Below are positions 38,291 to 47,423 of a stretch of DNA of 64,000 nucleotides, in pieces; the first letter of the stretch is position 1; each line of letters opens with the position of its first letter. The translations under genes and the position numbers were made by a program. Origin of the DNA: Castellaniella sp044508625 (GTDB lineage: Bacteria > Pseudomonadota > Gammaproteobacteria > Burkholderiales > Burkholderiaceae_B); the NCBI GenBank assembly GCA_044508625.1, contig JBIQHJ010000001.1, positions 238,105-302,104 of the forward strand, read 5' to 3'. A model generated the notes under the pieces. That model was given only the letters and a program-made list of their open reading frames with translations, was not told where the DNA came from and made no database searches.

Positions 38291-39886
38291 TTACTTCGGT
38301 GTTTCTTTTGCCCCGTCCGGGCGGGCGCGCAGCGTGCCGCCGGGCGGCGTGGATTGGGCGCCGAGCACCACGCCCCGCACCTCGCGGCCATAGAGGTCGT
38401 GCTTGCCGCCGTGATGGGCTTCCGTCGTTTGGCGCAGGTCGCCCTTGTAGCGAGGATCCTGCGGCCGCTCGTGGGCGTTGACGAAGTAGGATACGTCCCA
38501 AGCCTCCTGGTCGGTGAGGCTGTTGCCCTGGCTCAGCGGCATGTTGGCCTTGATGAAGGCCGCCGCCGTGTCGATGCCGTGCATGCCTGCGCCCCAGTTG
38601 TAGGAATCGTCGCCCCACAGCGCCGGGAACACCATGGCGCCTGAGGCGTCGTGCCGGCCCGCGCCGTCCGCGCCGTGGCACAGCGCGCAGTGCTGCTCGA
38701 ATACCTTCTGGCCGCGGACATAGTCGGGCGCGCGTTCAGGCTCGTCCAGCCTCGGAAAGCCTTGCCCGGGCAATTTCTTGCCGGTCGGTGCGCCGGTCGC
38801 CAGCCAGTACATGTAGCTCTCGAGCGCCACGATGGTCTCGCTGTCGGCCGGCGGCATCCTGCCGTTCATGCTGTACTGGAAGCAGCCCTGCAGCCGTTCG
38901 GCCAGCGTGTTCACGTGCTTGTTCTTCGAGCGGTAGGCCGGGTACAGGACATAGGCGGCCCACAGCGGCGAGGCATCGGCCTGGCGGCCCGCGTCCATGT
39001 GGCAGCTTGCGCAGTTCAGCGAATTGCCCACGTACTCGCCGGCGAACTGGCCGGTCTTCAGGAAAATGTCCTGGCCCTTGCGCACTGCCTTGCCGAATTC
39101 ATCGTCGGGTATGCCGGTGGCCGGCGGCGGAGTGAATGCTCCTCCCGCCTGCGCGGGAGCAGCCGGGATCGCCACGGAAGTGGCCGTGGGCCTGGCGCCG
39201 GGGGCGGCCTCGGGCAGATCGGCGAAGTAGCCCGCCACCGCTTCGATCCGCGCCTCGTCCAGGCGTAGCGCGATGTTGCCCATGAGGGAGAGAGGCCCGG
39301 CCGGCCGCTGCTGTTTGCGCCACAGCGTGAACTGTTCGATGATGTAGGCCTTCGGCAAGCCGGCGATGGCGGGAAAGTGTCCGCCCACGCCGGCTCCGCC
39401 CGCCGCGTGGCACTGGGTACAGGCGGGGACGCCACGCCCCCAGTCTCCGCGGTTGGCGAGCCATGCGCCCTGGTCGGCCGGGTCGGGGAAGGTGCTGGCC
39501 ATGCCCGCCAGCCGTTTCGCGTCCCAGGGCGCCTGCAGGCCGTCGACGTAGGCCGCGACGGCCTGGCGCTGGCCGTCGTCCAGGGCGGCGGCGATCGGCT
39601 TCATGATGGCGTTGCCGCGGCTGCCATCCGCGAAGCTCCGCAACTGCTCCTCCAGGTACTCCGCGCCTTGCCCCGCCAGGTACGGGAAATTCGCGGCGGG
39701 CTGCCCCTCTCCCCGCGCCCCATGACAGGAGGCACAGGCCGGCACGCCGGCGATTCCCTGTTCATAGATGCGCTTGCCGTCGTCCGTCCCGGCGCCGTGC
39801 GCCGCCGGCGCGATGGCGAACGAGAGTGCTCCCGCCATCGCGAGCCTCCGCAGCGGCAACGCCTTGCTGGTCCCTGAAAAAAACAT
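38291..39886 (-). CDS. tsdBA: Tetraheme thiosulfate dehydrogenase, TsdB-TsdA fusion
   Basis: 531-residue periplasmic cytochrome c with a signal peptide ending AHGA and GGAGGGG before the ATG. Four CxxCH heme sites are at 51-55, 156-160, 292-296 and 400-404. The N-terminal half is a diheme c4-like domain (TsdB). The C-terminal half matches TsdA: SLNCASCHMDAGR, PLWAAYVLYPAYRSKNKHVNTLAERLQGCFQYSMNG with Cys335 as the expected unusual heme ligand, and ALESYMYWLATGAPTG. TsdA couples two thiosulfates to tetrathionate and TsdB takes the electrons. Fused TsdBA proteins are known in a few bacteria. It is monocistronic and convergent with the NCS2 permease. Confidence 0.85.
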   Translation of the reverse strand: MFFSGTSKALPLRRLAMAGALSFAIAPAAHGAGTDDGKRIYEQGIAGVPACASCHGARGEGQPAANFPYLAGQGAEYLEEQLRSFADGSRGNAIMKPIAAALDDGQRQAVAAYVDGLQAPWDAKRLAGMASTFPDPADQGAWLANRGDWGRGVPACTQCHAAGGAGVGGHFPAIAGLPKAYIIEQFTLWRKQQRPAGPLSLMGNIALRLDEARIEAVAGYFADLPEAAPGARPTATSVAIPAAPAQAGGAFTPPPATGIPDDEFGKAVRKGQDIFLKTGQFAGEYVGNSLNCASCHMDAGRQADASPLWAAYVLYPAYRSKNKHVNTLAERLQGCFQYSMNGRMPPADSETIVALESYMYWLATGAPTGKKLPGQGFPRLDEPERAPDYVRGQKVFEQHCALCHGADGAGRHDASGAMVFPALWGDDSYNWGAGMHGIDTAAAFIKANMPLSQGNSLTDQEAWDVSYFVNAHERPQDPRYKGDLRQTTEAHHGGKHDLYGREVRGVVLGAQSTPPGGTLRARPDGAKETPK

Positions 39887-40075
39887 GTGTGTCCCCTCCG
39901 CTGGCCCGCCTCGGCCGATCGATGCGCCACCACCCGGCGAGGCGCCTCGCCGCCGGCAAGCGCCGTGCCCGCGCGGCCGCCGCGAGGGGCGCATGGGGAC
40001 ATCCTGAGCGGCCCGTCGAGTGCTTGTCAAGGGGCTTGCTTTTTCCAGCCTTTTTGACCACAATAGGCCGCAATA

Positions 40076-40105
40076 CCCCGGTGAATTCGGCCGGGGCTTT
40101 ATTTT
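40076..40105 (+). terminator. Intrinsic terminator-like hairpin
   Basis: CCCCGG, a 9-nt loop and CCGGGG are followed by CTTTATTTT, a canonical rho-independent layout on the plus strand. No plus-strand gene ends nearby; the closest is the NCS2 permease 1.8 kb upstream with tsdBA in between, so it may end a small RNA or be a relic. Confidence 0.6.
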
Positions 40106-40215
40106 GGGCGGGCACTCGAGGGATATTCCCCGCGGAATCGGCCGATGCCGATCCGCCTGCCCCCCCACGCCGGGCGCATGCATCAACCCGCCCGGTCGTT
40201 CCGATAGCACAAGGT

Positions 40216-40254
40216 CAGACGCCTCTCATGTGCGAGGCGTCTGTTTACACTTTT
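40216..40254 (+). terminator. Second plus-strand terminator-like hairpin before greA
   Basis: CAGACGCCTC, loop TCATGTGC, GAGGCGTCTG gives a perfect 10-bp stem followed by TTTACACTTTT. It sits 180 bp before greA and could act as an attenuator or end an unannotated small RNA. Confidence 0.65.
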
Positions 40255-40401
40255 GCCGCCGGACCGCTCCAAGGCAAAAAGCACCCCCCCGGGGGGCAGC
40301 AAGCCGAAGGCGCGGCGAGGGGGCCTTAATGTCGCCGCCGGACCGCTCCAAGGCAAAAAGCACCCCCTCGGGGGGCAGCAAGCCGAAGGCGCGGCGAGGG
40401 G
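40255..40401. repeat. Two direct copies of a 68-bp intergenic repeat
   Basis: Copies at 40255-40322 and 40334-40401 differ at a single base (C/T in the C5-7/G6 stretch). Each contains CCGCTCCAAGGCAAAAAGCA, then a short C-run/G-run hairpin and GGCGCGGCGAGGGG. The period is 79 bp. It resembles the GC-rich intergenic repeats scattered in Burkholderiales genomes. Confidence 0.93.
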
Positions 40402-40422
40402 TATTTTTGAGTCAGGTAGATT

Positions 40423-40899
40423 ATGTCTGCGATTCCTTTGACAGCTCGCGGGGCAGAGCGCTTACAGGCCGAATTGCATCGCCTCAAGACGGTCGACCGC
40501 CCCGAAGTCATCAATGCCATCGCCGAGGCGCGGGCCCAGGGCGACTTGTCCGAGAATGCCGAATACGATGCGGCGCGCGAGCGCCAGGGCTTCATCGAGG
40601 GCCGCATCCAAGAGCTCGAGAGCACGCTCTCCAATGCCCAGATCATCAATCCGGCCGATCTGGACGTCGCGGGCCAGGCCGTGTTCGGCGCGACCGTCGA
40701 GATCGAGGACCTGGAATCGGGCGAGCGCCTGCGGTATCAGATCGTGGGCGATCTCGAGGCCGACATCCGCGCCAACATGATCTCGGTCTCGAGCCCCGTG
40801 GCCCGGGCCCTCATCGGCAAGAGCGAGGGCGACGTGGTCGAGGTCAAGGCCCCCGCGGGCGTGCGCGAATACGAGGTCTGCTCGGTCAGCTACGTGTAG
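40423..40899 (+). CDS. greA: Transcription elongation factor GreA
   Basis: 158-residue cleavage factor that rescues backtracked RNA polymerase. The N-terminal coiled coil carries the acidic tip GDLSENAEYDAARERQGFIEGRI, and the C-terminal FKBP-like domain ends PVARALIGKSEGDVVEVKAPAGVREYEV. Its 3' end overlaps the convergent yhbY gene by 14 bp. The start lies just behind the 68-bp repeats. Confidence 0.97.
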   Translation: MSAIPLTARGAERLQAELHRLKTVDRPEVINAIAEARAQGDLSENAEYDAARERQGFIEGRIQELESTLSNAQIINPADLDVAGQAVFGATVEIEDLESGERLRYQIVGDLEADIRANMISVSSPVARALIGKSEGDVVEVKAPAGVREYEVCSVSYV

Positions 40900-41572
40900 C
40901 GCGGCCGCGCCGCGCCCCGGCGCGCAGCGTCAGGGCGCTGCCGCCGCTGCGGCGCGGGATGCCGGGGGCGGCGGCGGGACGGCGGCGAGCATCCGCCTGC
41001 GTACCAGGGCGGCGTGCCTGCGAGGCAGGGGCGCCGCTTTTTCGTGCCGGCGCCTTCAGCGCGATGGGCGCCTCCTTGCGGGCGCCCTCGCCCGCGGACG
41101 CGGGCTTTGCGCCGCGGGCGGGTTTGGCGTCCCCACGGGCGGATTTGGCGTCGCCGCGACCGGGCCTGGCGTCCCCCCGGGCCGGCCTGGCCTCCGCGCG
41201 GGCGAGGGCGGCCTGTTTTTTCGGGATGTAGGGCTCGGAGGGCTTGCGCACGGCGCGGGTCGCGTTCAGGGCCTCGGCCCGGGCCTGTTGCGCGGCCGTG
41301 TCGGGCCGATAGATAATCAGCGTCTTGCCCAGGTGGTGGACCGCGGCGCACGAGAGCGCCTCGCAGATGGCCTCGAGCATGGCCGCGCGTTCGTCGCGCT
41401 CGGCGCCCGCCACGCGCACCTTGATCAGCTCGTGCGCGGCGAGGCTGCGGTCGATCTCGTTCAGGACGGATTCGCTCAGGCCCCGGTCGCCGATCAGCAC
41501 GACGGGACGCAAGGGGTGTGCCGCGGCGCGCAGGGCGCTGCGTTCATGGGATGTCAATTCGAGTTTGGGCAT
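40886..41572 (-). CDS. yhbY: YhbY-family RNA-binding protein with a long basic tail
   Basis: The first 97 or so residues are a CRM (CRS1-YhbY) domain (LTSHERSALRAAAHPLRPVVLIGDRGLSESVLNEIDRSLAAHELIKVRV), which binds pre-50S ribosomal RNA. E. coli YhbY stops there. Here the protein runs to 228 residues with an Arg/Lys/Ala/Pro-rich repetitive tail (units like ARGDAKP). It is divergent from rlmE, 17 bp apart, the standard neighbourhood, and its tail overlaps greA tail to tail. Confidence 0.9.
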   Translation of the reverse strand: MPKLELTSHERSALRAAAHPLRPVVLIGDRGLSESVLNEIDRSLAAHELIKVRVAGAERDERAAMLEAICEALSCAAVHHLGKTLIIYRPDTAAQQARAEALNATRAVRKPSEPYIPKKQAALARAEARPARGDARPGRGDAKSARGDAKPARGAKPASAGEGARKEAPIALKAPARKSGAPASQARRPGTQADARRRPAAAPGIPRRSGGSALTLRAGARRGRATRS

Positions 41573-41589
41573 AGCGGAATTGTACGGTA

Positions 41590-42252
41590 ATGGCCAAGAA
41601 AAAATTCTCCAAAGCCTGGGTCCAGCAGCACATCAACGACCCCTACGTCAAAATGGCGCAACAGAAAGGCTACCGCGCCCGCGCCGCGTTCAAGCTCGCC
41701 GAGATCCTGGACGCCGAGAGGCTGCTGCGCCGCGGCGACGTGGTGGTGGACCTCGGTTCCGCCCCGGGCAGCTGGTCCCAGGTCGTCCGCGAGCGGCTCG
41801 CGGGCCCCGGCGGGGCCGTCGACGGCCGGATCGTGGCGCTGGACCTGCTGCCGATGGAGCCCATCGCCGGGGTCGAGTTCATCCAGGGGGATTTCCGCGA
41901 GGACGGCGTCCTCGCGGAACTGCGCGAACGCCTGGGCGGCCAGGCCGTGGACCTTGTGATTTCGGACATGGCCCCCAATTTATCCGGTGTGGCCTCGGCT
42001 GATGCGGCGCGCATCGCCCACGTGTGCGAACTGGCGCTGGAATTCGCCCGCGACCACCTCCGGCCCGAGGGGGCGCTGGTGATCAAGGCATTCCACGGCA
42101 GCGGTTTTTCGCAGGTGGTCGAGTCCCTCAAGCGCCATTTCGTCCGGGTCGTGGAACGCAAGCCCAAGGCCTCGCGGGACAAATCCTCCGAGACTTTCCT
42201 GGTCGCGCGTGGCCTCAAAGCCTCGCGGGAACCGGAGGTGCCCATAGAGTAG
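41590..42252 (+). CDS. rlmE: 23S rRNA (uridine-2'-O)-methyltransferase
   Basis: 220-residue RrmJ/FtsJ enzyme that methylates U2552 of 23S rRNA late in 50S assembly. VVDLGSAPGSWSQVV is the SAM-binding motif. The catalytic K-D-K-E residues fall in QKGYRARAAFKL, ISDMAPNLSG, LVIKAFHGSGF and SSETFLVARG. ftsH follows, as in E. coli. Confidence 0.97.
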   Translation: MAKKKFSKAWVQQHINDPYVKMAQQKGYRARAAFKLAEILDAERLLRRGDVVVDLGSAPGSWSQVVRERLAGPGGAVDGRIVALDLLPMEPIAGVEFIQGDFREDGVLAELRERLGGQAVDLVISDMAPNLSGVASADAARIAHVCELALEFARDHLRPEGALVIKAFHGSGFSQVVESLKRHFVRVVERKPKASRDKSSETFLVARGLKASREPEVPIE

Positions 42253-42284
42253 GGCGGCGGCGCGGCTTGCCGCCGGGATTCGGG

Positions 42285-42325
42285 TAGAATGAAGCATTGA
42301 CGGTTTTGTCAGCTTGTTGTAATCA
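42285..42325 (+). promoter_or_regulatory. Candidate ftsH promoter elements
   Basis: TAGAAT at 42285-42290 could be a -10 box. Alternatively TTGACG (42297-42302), a 17-bp spacer and TAATCA (42320-42325) form a partial sigma-70 promoter. I see no clear heat-shock (sigma-32) consensus. Confidence 0.35.
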
Positions 42326-42363
42326 GGCGCCAGACCGACGACAGTACACGCAGGAGGTTGGCT

Positions 42364-44262
<1,899 letters not shown>

Positions 44263-44272
44263 CCGGTCCCCA

Positions 44273-45109
44273 ATGTCCGGCCACCTCCAGTGCGGGCGCT
44301 ACCGGCTGTCCCTGCGGCGCCCGCTGGTGATGGGGATCGTCAACGTCACCCCCGACTCGTTCTCGGACGGCGCGCAGCATTTCCGCGCCGCCGAGGCGAT
44401 CGCGCATGCGCGGCGCCTGGTCGACGAGGGCGCCGACATCCTCGACATCGGCGGCGAGTCCACCCGGCCGGGCGCGCAGGCCGTGCCGCTCGACGAGGAA
44501 CTGCGCCGCGTGCTGCCGGTGGTCGAGGCCCTGCGCGATTGCGGCGTGCCCGTGTCGGTCGACACCTGCAAGCCCGCGGTGATGGCCGCCGTCCTGGAGG
44601 CCGGCGCCGACATGATCAACGACATCATGGGATTCGAGGCGCCGGGCGCCGTTCAGGCCGTGGCGGACGCCTCCTGCGCGCTGTGCGCCATGCACATGCG
44701 CGGCGAGCCGCGGACTATGCAGGACGCGCCCGAATACGGCGACGTGGTGCGCGAGGTCGGCGACTACCTGGCCGGGCGCGCGCGGGCGCTGCGCGACGCG
44801 GGCGTGGCGTCCGAGCGCATCGTGCTCGATCCGGGCTTCGGTTTCGGCAAGACGGTGGCGCATAATTACACCCTGCTCGCGCACCTGCCCGAGCTGCGGG
44901 CGGGGGATCATCCCCTGCTGCTGGGCGTGTCCCGCAAGTCGATGATCGGCGCGGTGACGGGGCGGCCCGCCGACCGGCGCCTGGGGGGCAGCATCGCGGC
45001 CGCCCTGGCCGGCGCGGCGCGCGGCGCGGCCATTCTGCGGGTGCACGACGTGGCCGATACGGTGGACGCCCTCAAGGTCTGGGCGATGGTGGAAGGAGTC
45101 CGCGCATGA
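44273..45109 (+). CDS. folP: Dihydropteroate synthase
   Basis: 278-residue folate-pathway enzyme joining p-aminobenzoate to dihydropterin pyrophosphate; the sulfonamide target. MGIVNVTPDSFSDG, DIGGESTRPGA, LDPGFGFGKT and LLGVSRKSMIG are the DHPS signatures. It lies 10 bp after ftsH and overlaps glmM by 4 bp (ATGA), the conserved ftsH-folP-glmM order. Confidence 0.97.
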   Translation: MSGHLQCGRYRLSLRRPLVMGIVNVTPDSFSDGAQHFRAAEAIAHARRLVDEGADILDIGGESTRPGAQAVPLDEELRRVLPVVEALRDCGVPVSVDTCKPAVMAAVLEAGADMINDIMGFEAPGAVQAVADASCALCAMHMRGEPRTMQDAPEYGDVVREVGDYLAGRARALRDAGVASERIVLDPGFGFGKTVAHNYTLLAHLPELRAGDHPLLLGVSRKSMIGAVTGRPADRRLGGSIAAALAGAARGAAILRVHDVADTVDALKVWAMVEGVRA

Positions 45110-46446
45110 GCGCACGCAAGTATTTCGGCACCGACGGGGTGCGGGGCATCGTCGGCGGCGAGGTCATCAATGCCGGGTTCGCCCTGCGGCTGGGCTATGC
45201 GGCGGGCCGCGTCCTGGCGCGCGGCGCCACCGGCGCCGGCCGGCCCACGGTGGTGATCGGCAAGGACACCCGGATCTCGGGCTATATGCTCGAGTCGGCC
45301 CTCGAGGCCGGGCTGTCGGCCGCCGGCGTGGACGTCATGCTCGCCGGCCCCATCCCGACGCCCGCCGTGGCGTATCTCACGCGGGCCTGGCGCCTGGCGG
45401 CCGGCATCGTCATCAGCGCCTCGCACAATCCGCACTACGACAACGGCATCAAGTTCTTTTCCGCCGCCGGCACCAAGCTGCCCGACGAGACCGAGGCCGC
45501 CATCGAGGCCATGCTCGACGAGCCCGTCGGCTGCGCGGGCTCCGAGGGCCTGGGGCGCGCGCGGCGCATCAACGACGCGGCGGGCCGCTACATCGAATTC
45601 TGCAAGAGCACCTTCCCCAACGAGCTCGACCTGCTGGGCCTGCGCATCGTGGTGGACGCGGCGCACGGCGCCGCCTATCACATCGCGCCGCATGTGTTCC
45701 GCGAGCTGGGCGCCGAGGTCACCACCATCGGCTGCGAGCCCGACGGCTTCAATATCAACGAGGGCGTGGGCGCGACCCATCCCGAGGCCCTGGTCGCCGC
45801 CGTGCGGGCCCAGAGGGCCGACCTGGGCATCGCCCTGGACGGCGATGCCGACCGCCTGCAGATGGTCGATGGCTCCGGGCGCCTGTACAACGGCGACGAG
45901 CTGCTGTATGCGATCGTGCGCGACCGGGCGCGCACCCAGCCGATCGGCGGGGTGGCCGGCACCCTGATGACCAATTTCGGCTTCGAAAAGCGCATGCGCG
46001 ACCTGGGCATCCCCTTCGAGCGCACCCAGGTGGGCGACCGCTACGTCCTCGAGGCGCTGCGCCAGCGCGGCTGGCTCTTTGGCGGCGAGAGCTCCGGGCA
46101 CCTGCTGTGCCTCGACCGCCACACCACGGGCGACGGCATCGTCGCCGCCCTGCAGGTCGTCGCGGCGATGCGGCACGGGCGGGCGCGCCTGGACGAGCTG
46201 GTCGCCGATCTGCGGATGTATCCCCAGAAAATGGTCAACGTGCCCCTGGCGCCGGGCGTCGCCTGGGAGGAACACGAGGGCCTGCGGGCCGCGGCCCAGG
46301 CGGTGCGCGATTCGCTCGGCGAGCGGGGCAGGGTCCTGATCCGCGCCTCGGGCACCGAGCCCAAGCTGCGCCTCATGGTCGAGGCCGAGGACGAGGCCCT
46401 CGCCGAGGACGGCGTGCGGCGGCTGGTGGCTGTAAAATTGGCTTGA
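45106..46446 (+). CDS. glmM: Phosphoglucosamine mutase
   Basis: 446-residue alpha-phosphohexomutase converting glucosamine-6-P to glucosamine-1-P for peptidoglycan and LPS precursors. KYFGTDGVRGIVG opens the protein. The phosphoserine loop is GIVISASHNPHYDNGIKFF, the metal loop DGDADRL, the sugar loop GGESSGH and the phosphate loop RASGTEPKLRLM. Translationally coupled to folP. Confidence 0.97.
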   Translation: MSARKYFGTDGVRGIVGGEVINAGFALRLGYAAGRVLARGATGAGRPTVVIGKDTRISGYMLESALEAGLSAAGVDVMLAGPIPTPAVAYLTRAWRLAAGIVISASHNPHYDNGIKFFSAAGTKLPDETEAAIEAMLDEPVGCAGSEGLGRARRINDAAGRYIEFCKSTFPNELDLLGLRIVVDAAHGAAYHIAPHVFRELGAEVTTIGCEPDGFNINEGVGATHPEALVAAVRAQRADLGIALDGDADRLQMVDGSGRLYNGDELLYAIVRDRARTQPIGGVAGTLMTNFGFEKRMRDLGIPFERTQVGDRYVLEALRQRGWLFGGESSGHLLCLDRHTTGDGIVAALQVVAAMRHGRARLDELVADLRMYPQKMVNVPLAPGVAWEEHEGLRAAAQAVRDSLGERGRVLIRASGTEPKLRLMVEAEDEALAEDGVRRLVAVKLA

Positions 46447-46519
46447 GCGGCCTGCCGTCTCACGGCTGAAACATGCCGCTGTCACAATACCCGGCGGACA
46501 TGCCCGCTGGAGGTGGCCG

Positions 46520-47302
46520 ATGCATCGACCCTTATCCTTCCACACCGATCTGATGGAACGCACAGACTGGATGGGCGCCGAGGTCGGAGGCCTGGCGCTG
46601 AGCGTCGCGAGGACGCCCGGCGAGATCGAGGCCCTCCAGCGCCTGCGCTATCGGGTCTTCACCGACGAGCTGGCCGCCGTCTTTCCCGATGCCGTGGGCG
46701 ATCGGGACGTGGATCGCTTCGACGACTGGTGCGTGCATTTCCAGGTGCGCGACACGGGCGCCGACCGGGTGGTGGGCACCTACCGGGTCCTCACCCCCGA
46801 GGCCGCCGCCTGCGCGGGCGGCTATTATTCCGAATCCGAGTTCGACCTCTCGCCGCTGCGGGCGATGCGCCCGAGCCTGGTCGAGGTCGGCCGCTCGTGC
46901 ATCGACGCCGATTTCCGCCATGGCGGCGTCATCATGCTGCTGTGGTCGGGGCTCGCGCAGATCATGATGCGCGGCGGCTACCGCCACATGCTGGGCTGCG
47001 CCAGCGTCAGCCTGCGCGACGACGGGGTGACGGCGGCCGAGGTCTGGCGCATCGCCCAGGGCCTGATGGCGCGCAATCCCGACGTCCCGCGCATCGCGCC
47101 GATCCACCGCTATCCGGTCGAGCGCCTCGACAGCACGCTGCCGGCGCGCGTCCCGCCCCTCATCAAGGGCTATCTCAAGATCGGCGCCACGATCTGCGGC
47201 GAGCCCGCCTGGGATCCGGACTTCAATACCGCGGATTTTCCCATCCTGCTCGACCTCGAGCGCCTGGATTCCCGCTACCGGCGGCACTTCGGCATGGGCT
47301 GA
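46520..47302 (+). CDS. olsB: OlsB-like N-acyltransferase (ornithine lipid synthesis / hemolysin-like GNAT)
   Basis: 260-residue GNAT-fold protein of the family that includes OlsB, which transfers a 3-hydroxyacyl chain from ACP to ornithine. Segments typical of the family are LRYRVFTDELAAVFPD, DRVVGTYRVLTPEAA, SEFDLSPL, VEVGRSCIDADFRHGGVIMLLWSGL and IKGYLKIGATICGEPAWDPDFNTADF. GGAGG precedes the ATG. Ornithine lipids replace phospholipids under phosphate shortage, which fits the ppx/ppk/pst neighbourhood. The exact amino acid acceptor is not proven. Confidence 0.75.
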   Translation: MHRPLSFHTDLMERTDWMGAEVGGLALSVARTPGEIEALQRLRYRVFTDELAAVFPDAVGDRDVDRFDDWCVHFQVRDTGADRVVGTYRVLTPEAAACAGGYYSESEFDLSPLRAMRPSLVEVGRSCIDADFRHGGVIMLLWSGLAQIMMRGGYRHMLGCASVSLRDDGVTAAEVWRIAQGLMARNPDVPRIAPIHRYPVERLDSTLPARVPPLIKGYLKIGATICGEPAWDPDFNTADFPILLDLERLDSRYRRHFGMG

Positions 47303-47423
47303 ACGCGCCGCGGGCGCGGAGGAGGGCGAGCGCCGGTTGGGCCAGGGGTGAGCGGGGCCGCCCGGCGGGCGCCGGCTCGGGCCGGGAATGCGCGGCGGCT
47401 GCCAGGCAGGCGCCGGCCCGATC

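Larger units (their letters stand above)
39887..40422. other. Long intergenic region between tsdBA and greA
   Basis: About 535 bp without a credible gene. It contains two plus-strand terminator-like hairpins, then two copies of a 68-bp repeat directly in front of greA. The tsdBA promoter must lie at its left end; I could not pick a -35/-10 pair. Confidence 0.7.

Noticed and set aside
40255..40401. Direct repeats before greA as insertion-sequence ends or a CRISPR remnant
   Set aside because: No transposase, no target duplication and no spacer-like variation; an intergenic repeat element is simpler.
46470..46510. Pho box before olsB
   Set aside because: Only one CTGTCAC half-site is present; the second half-site 11 bp away does not match.
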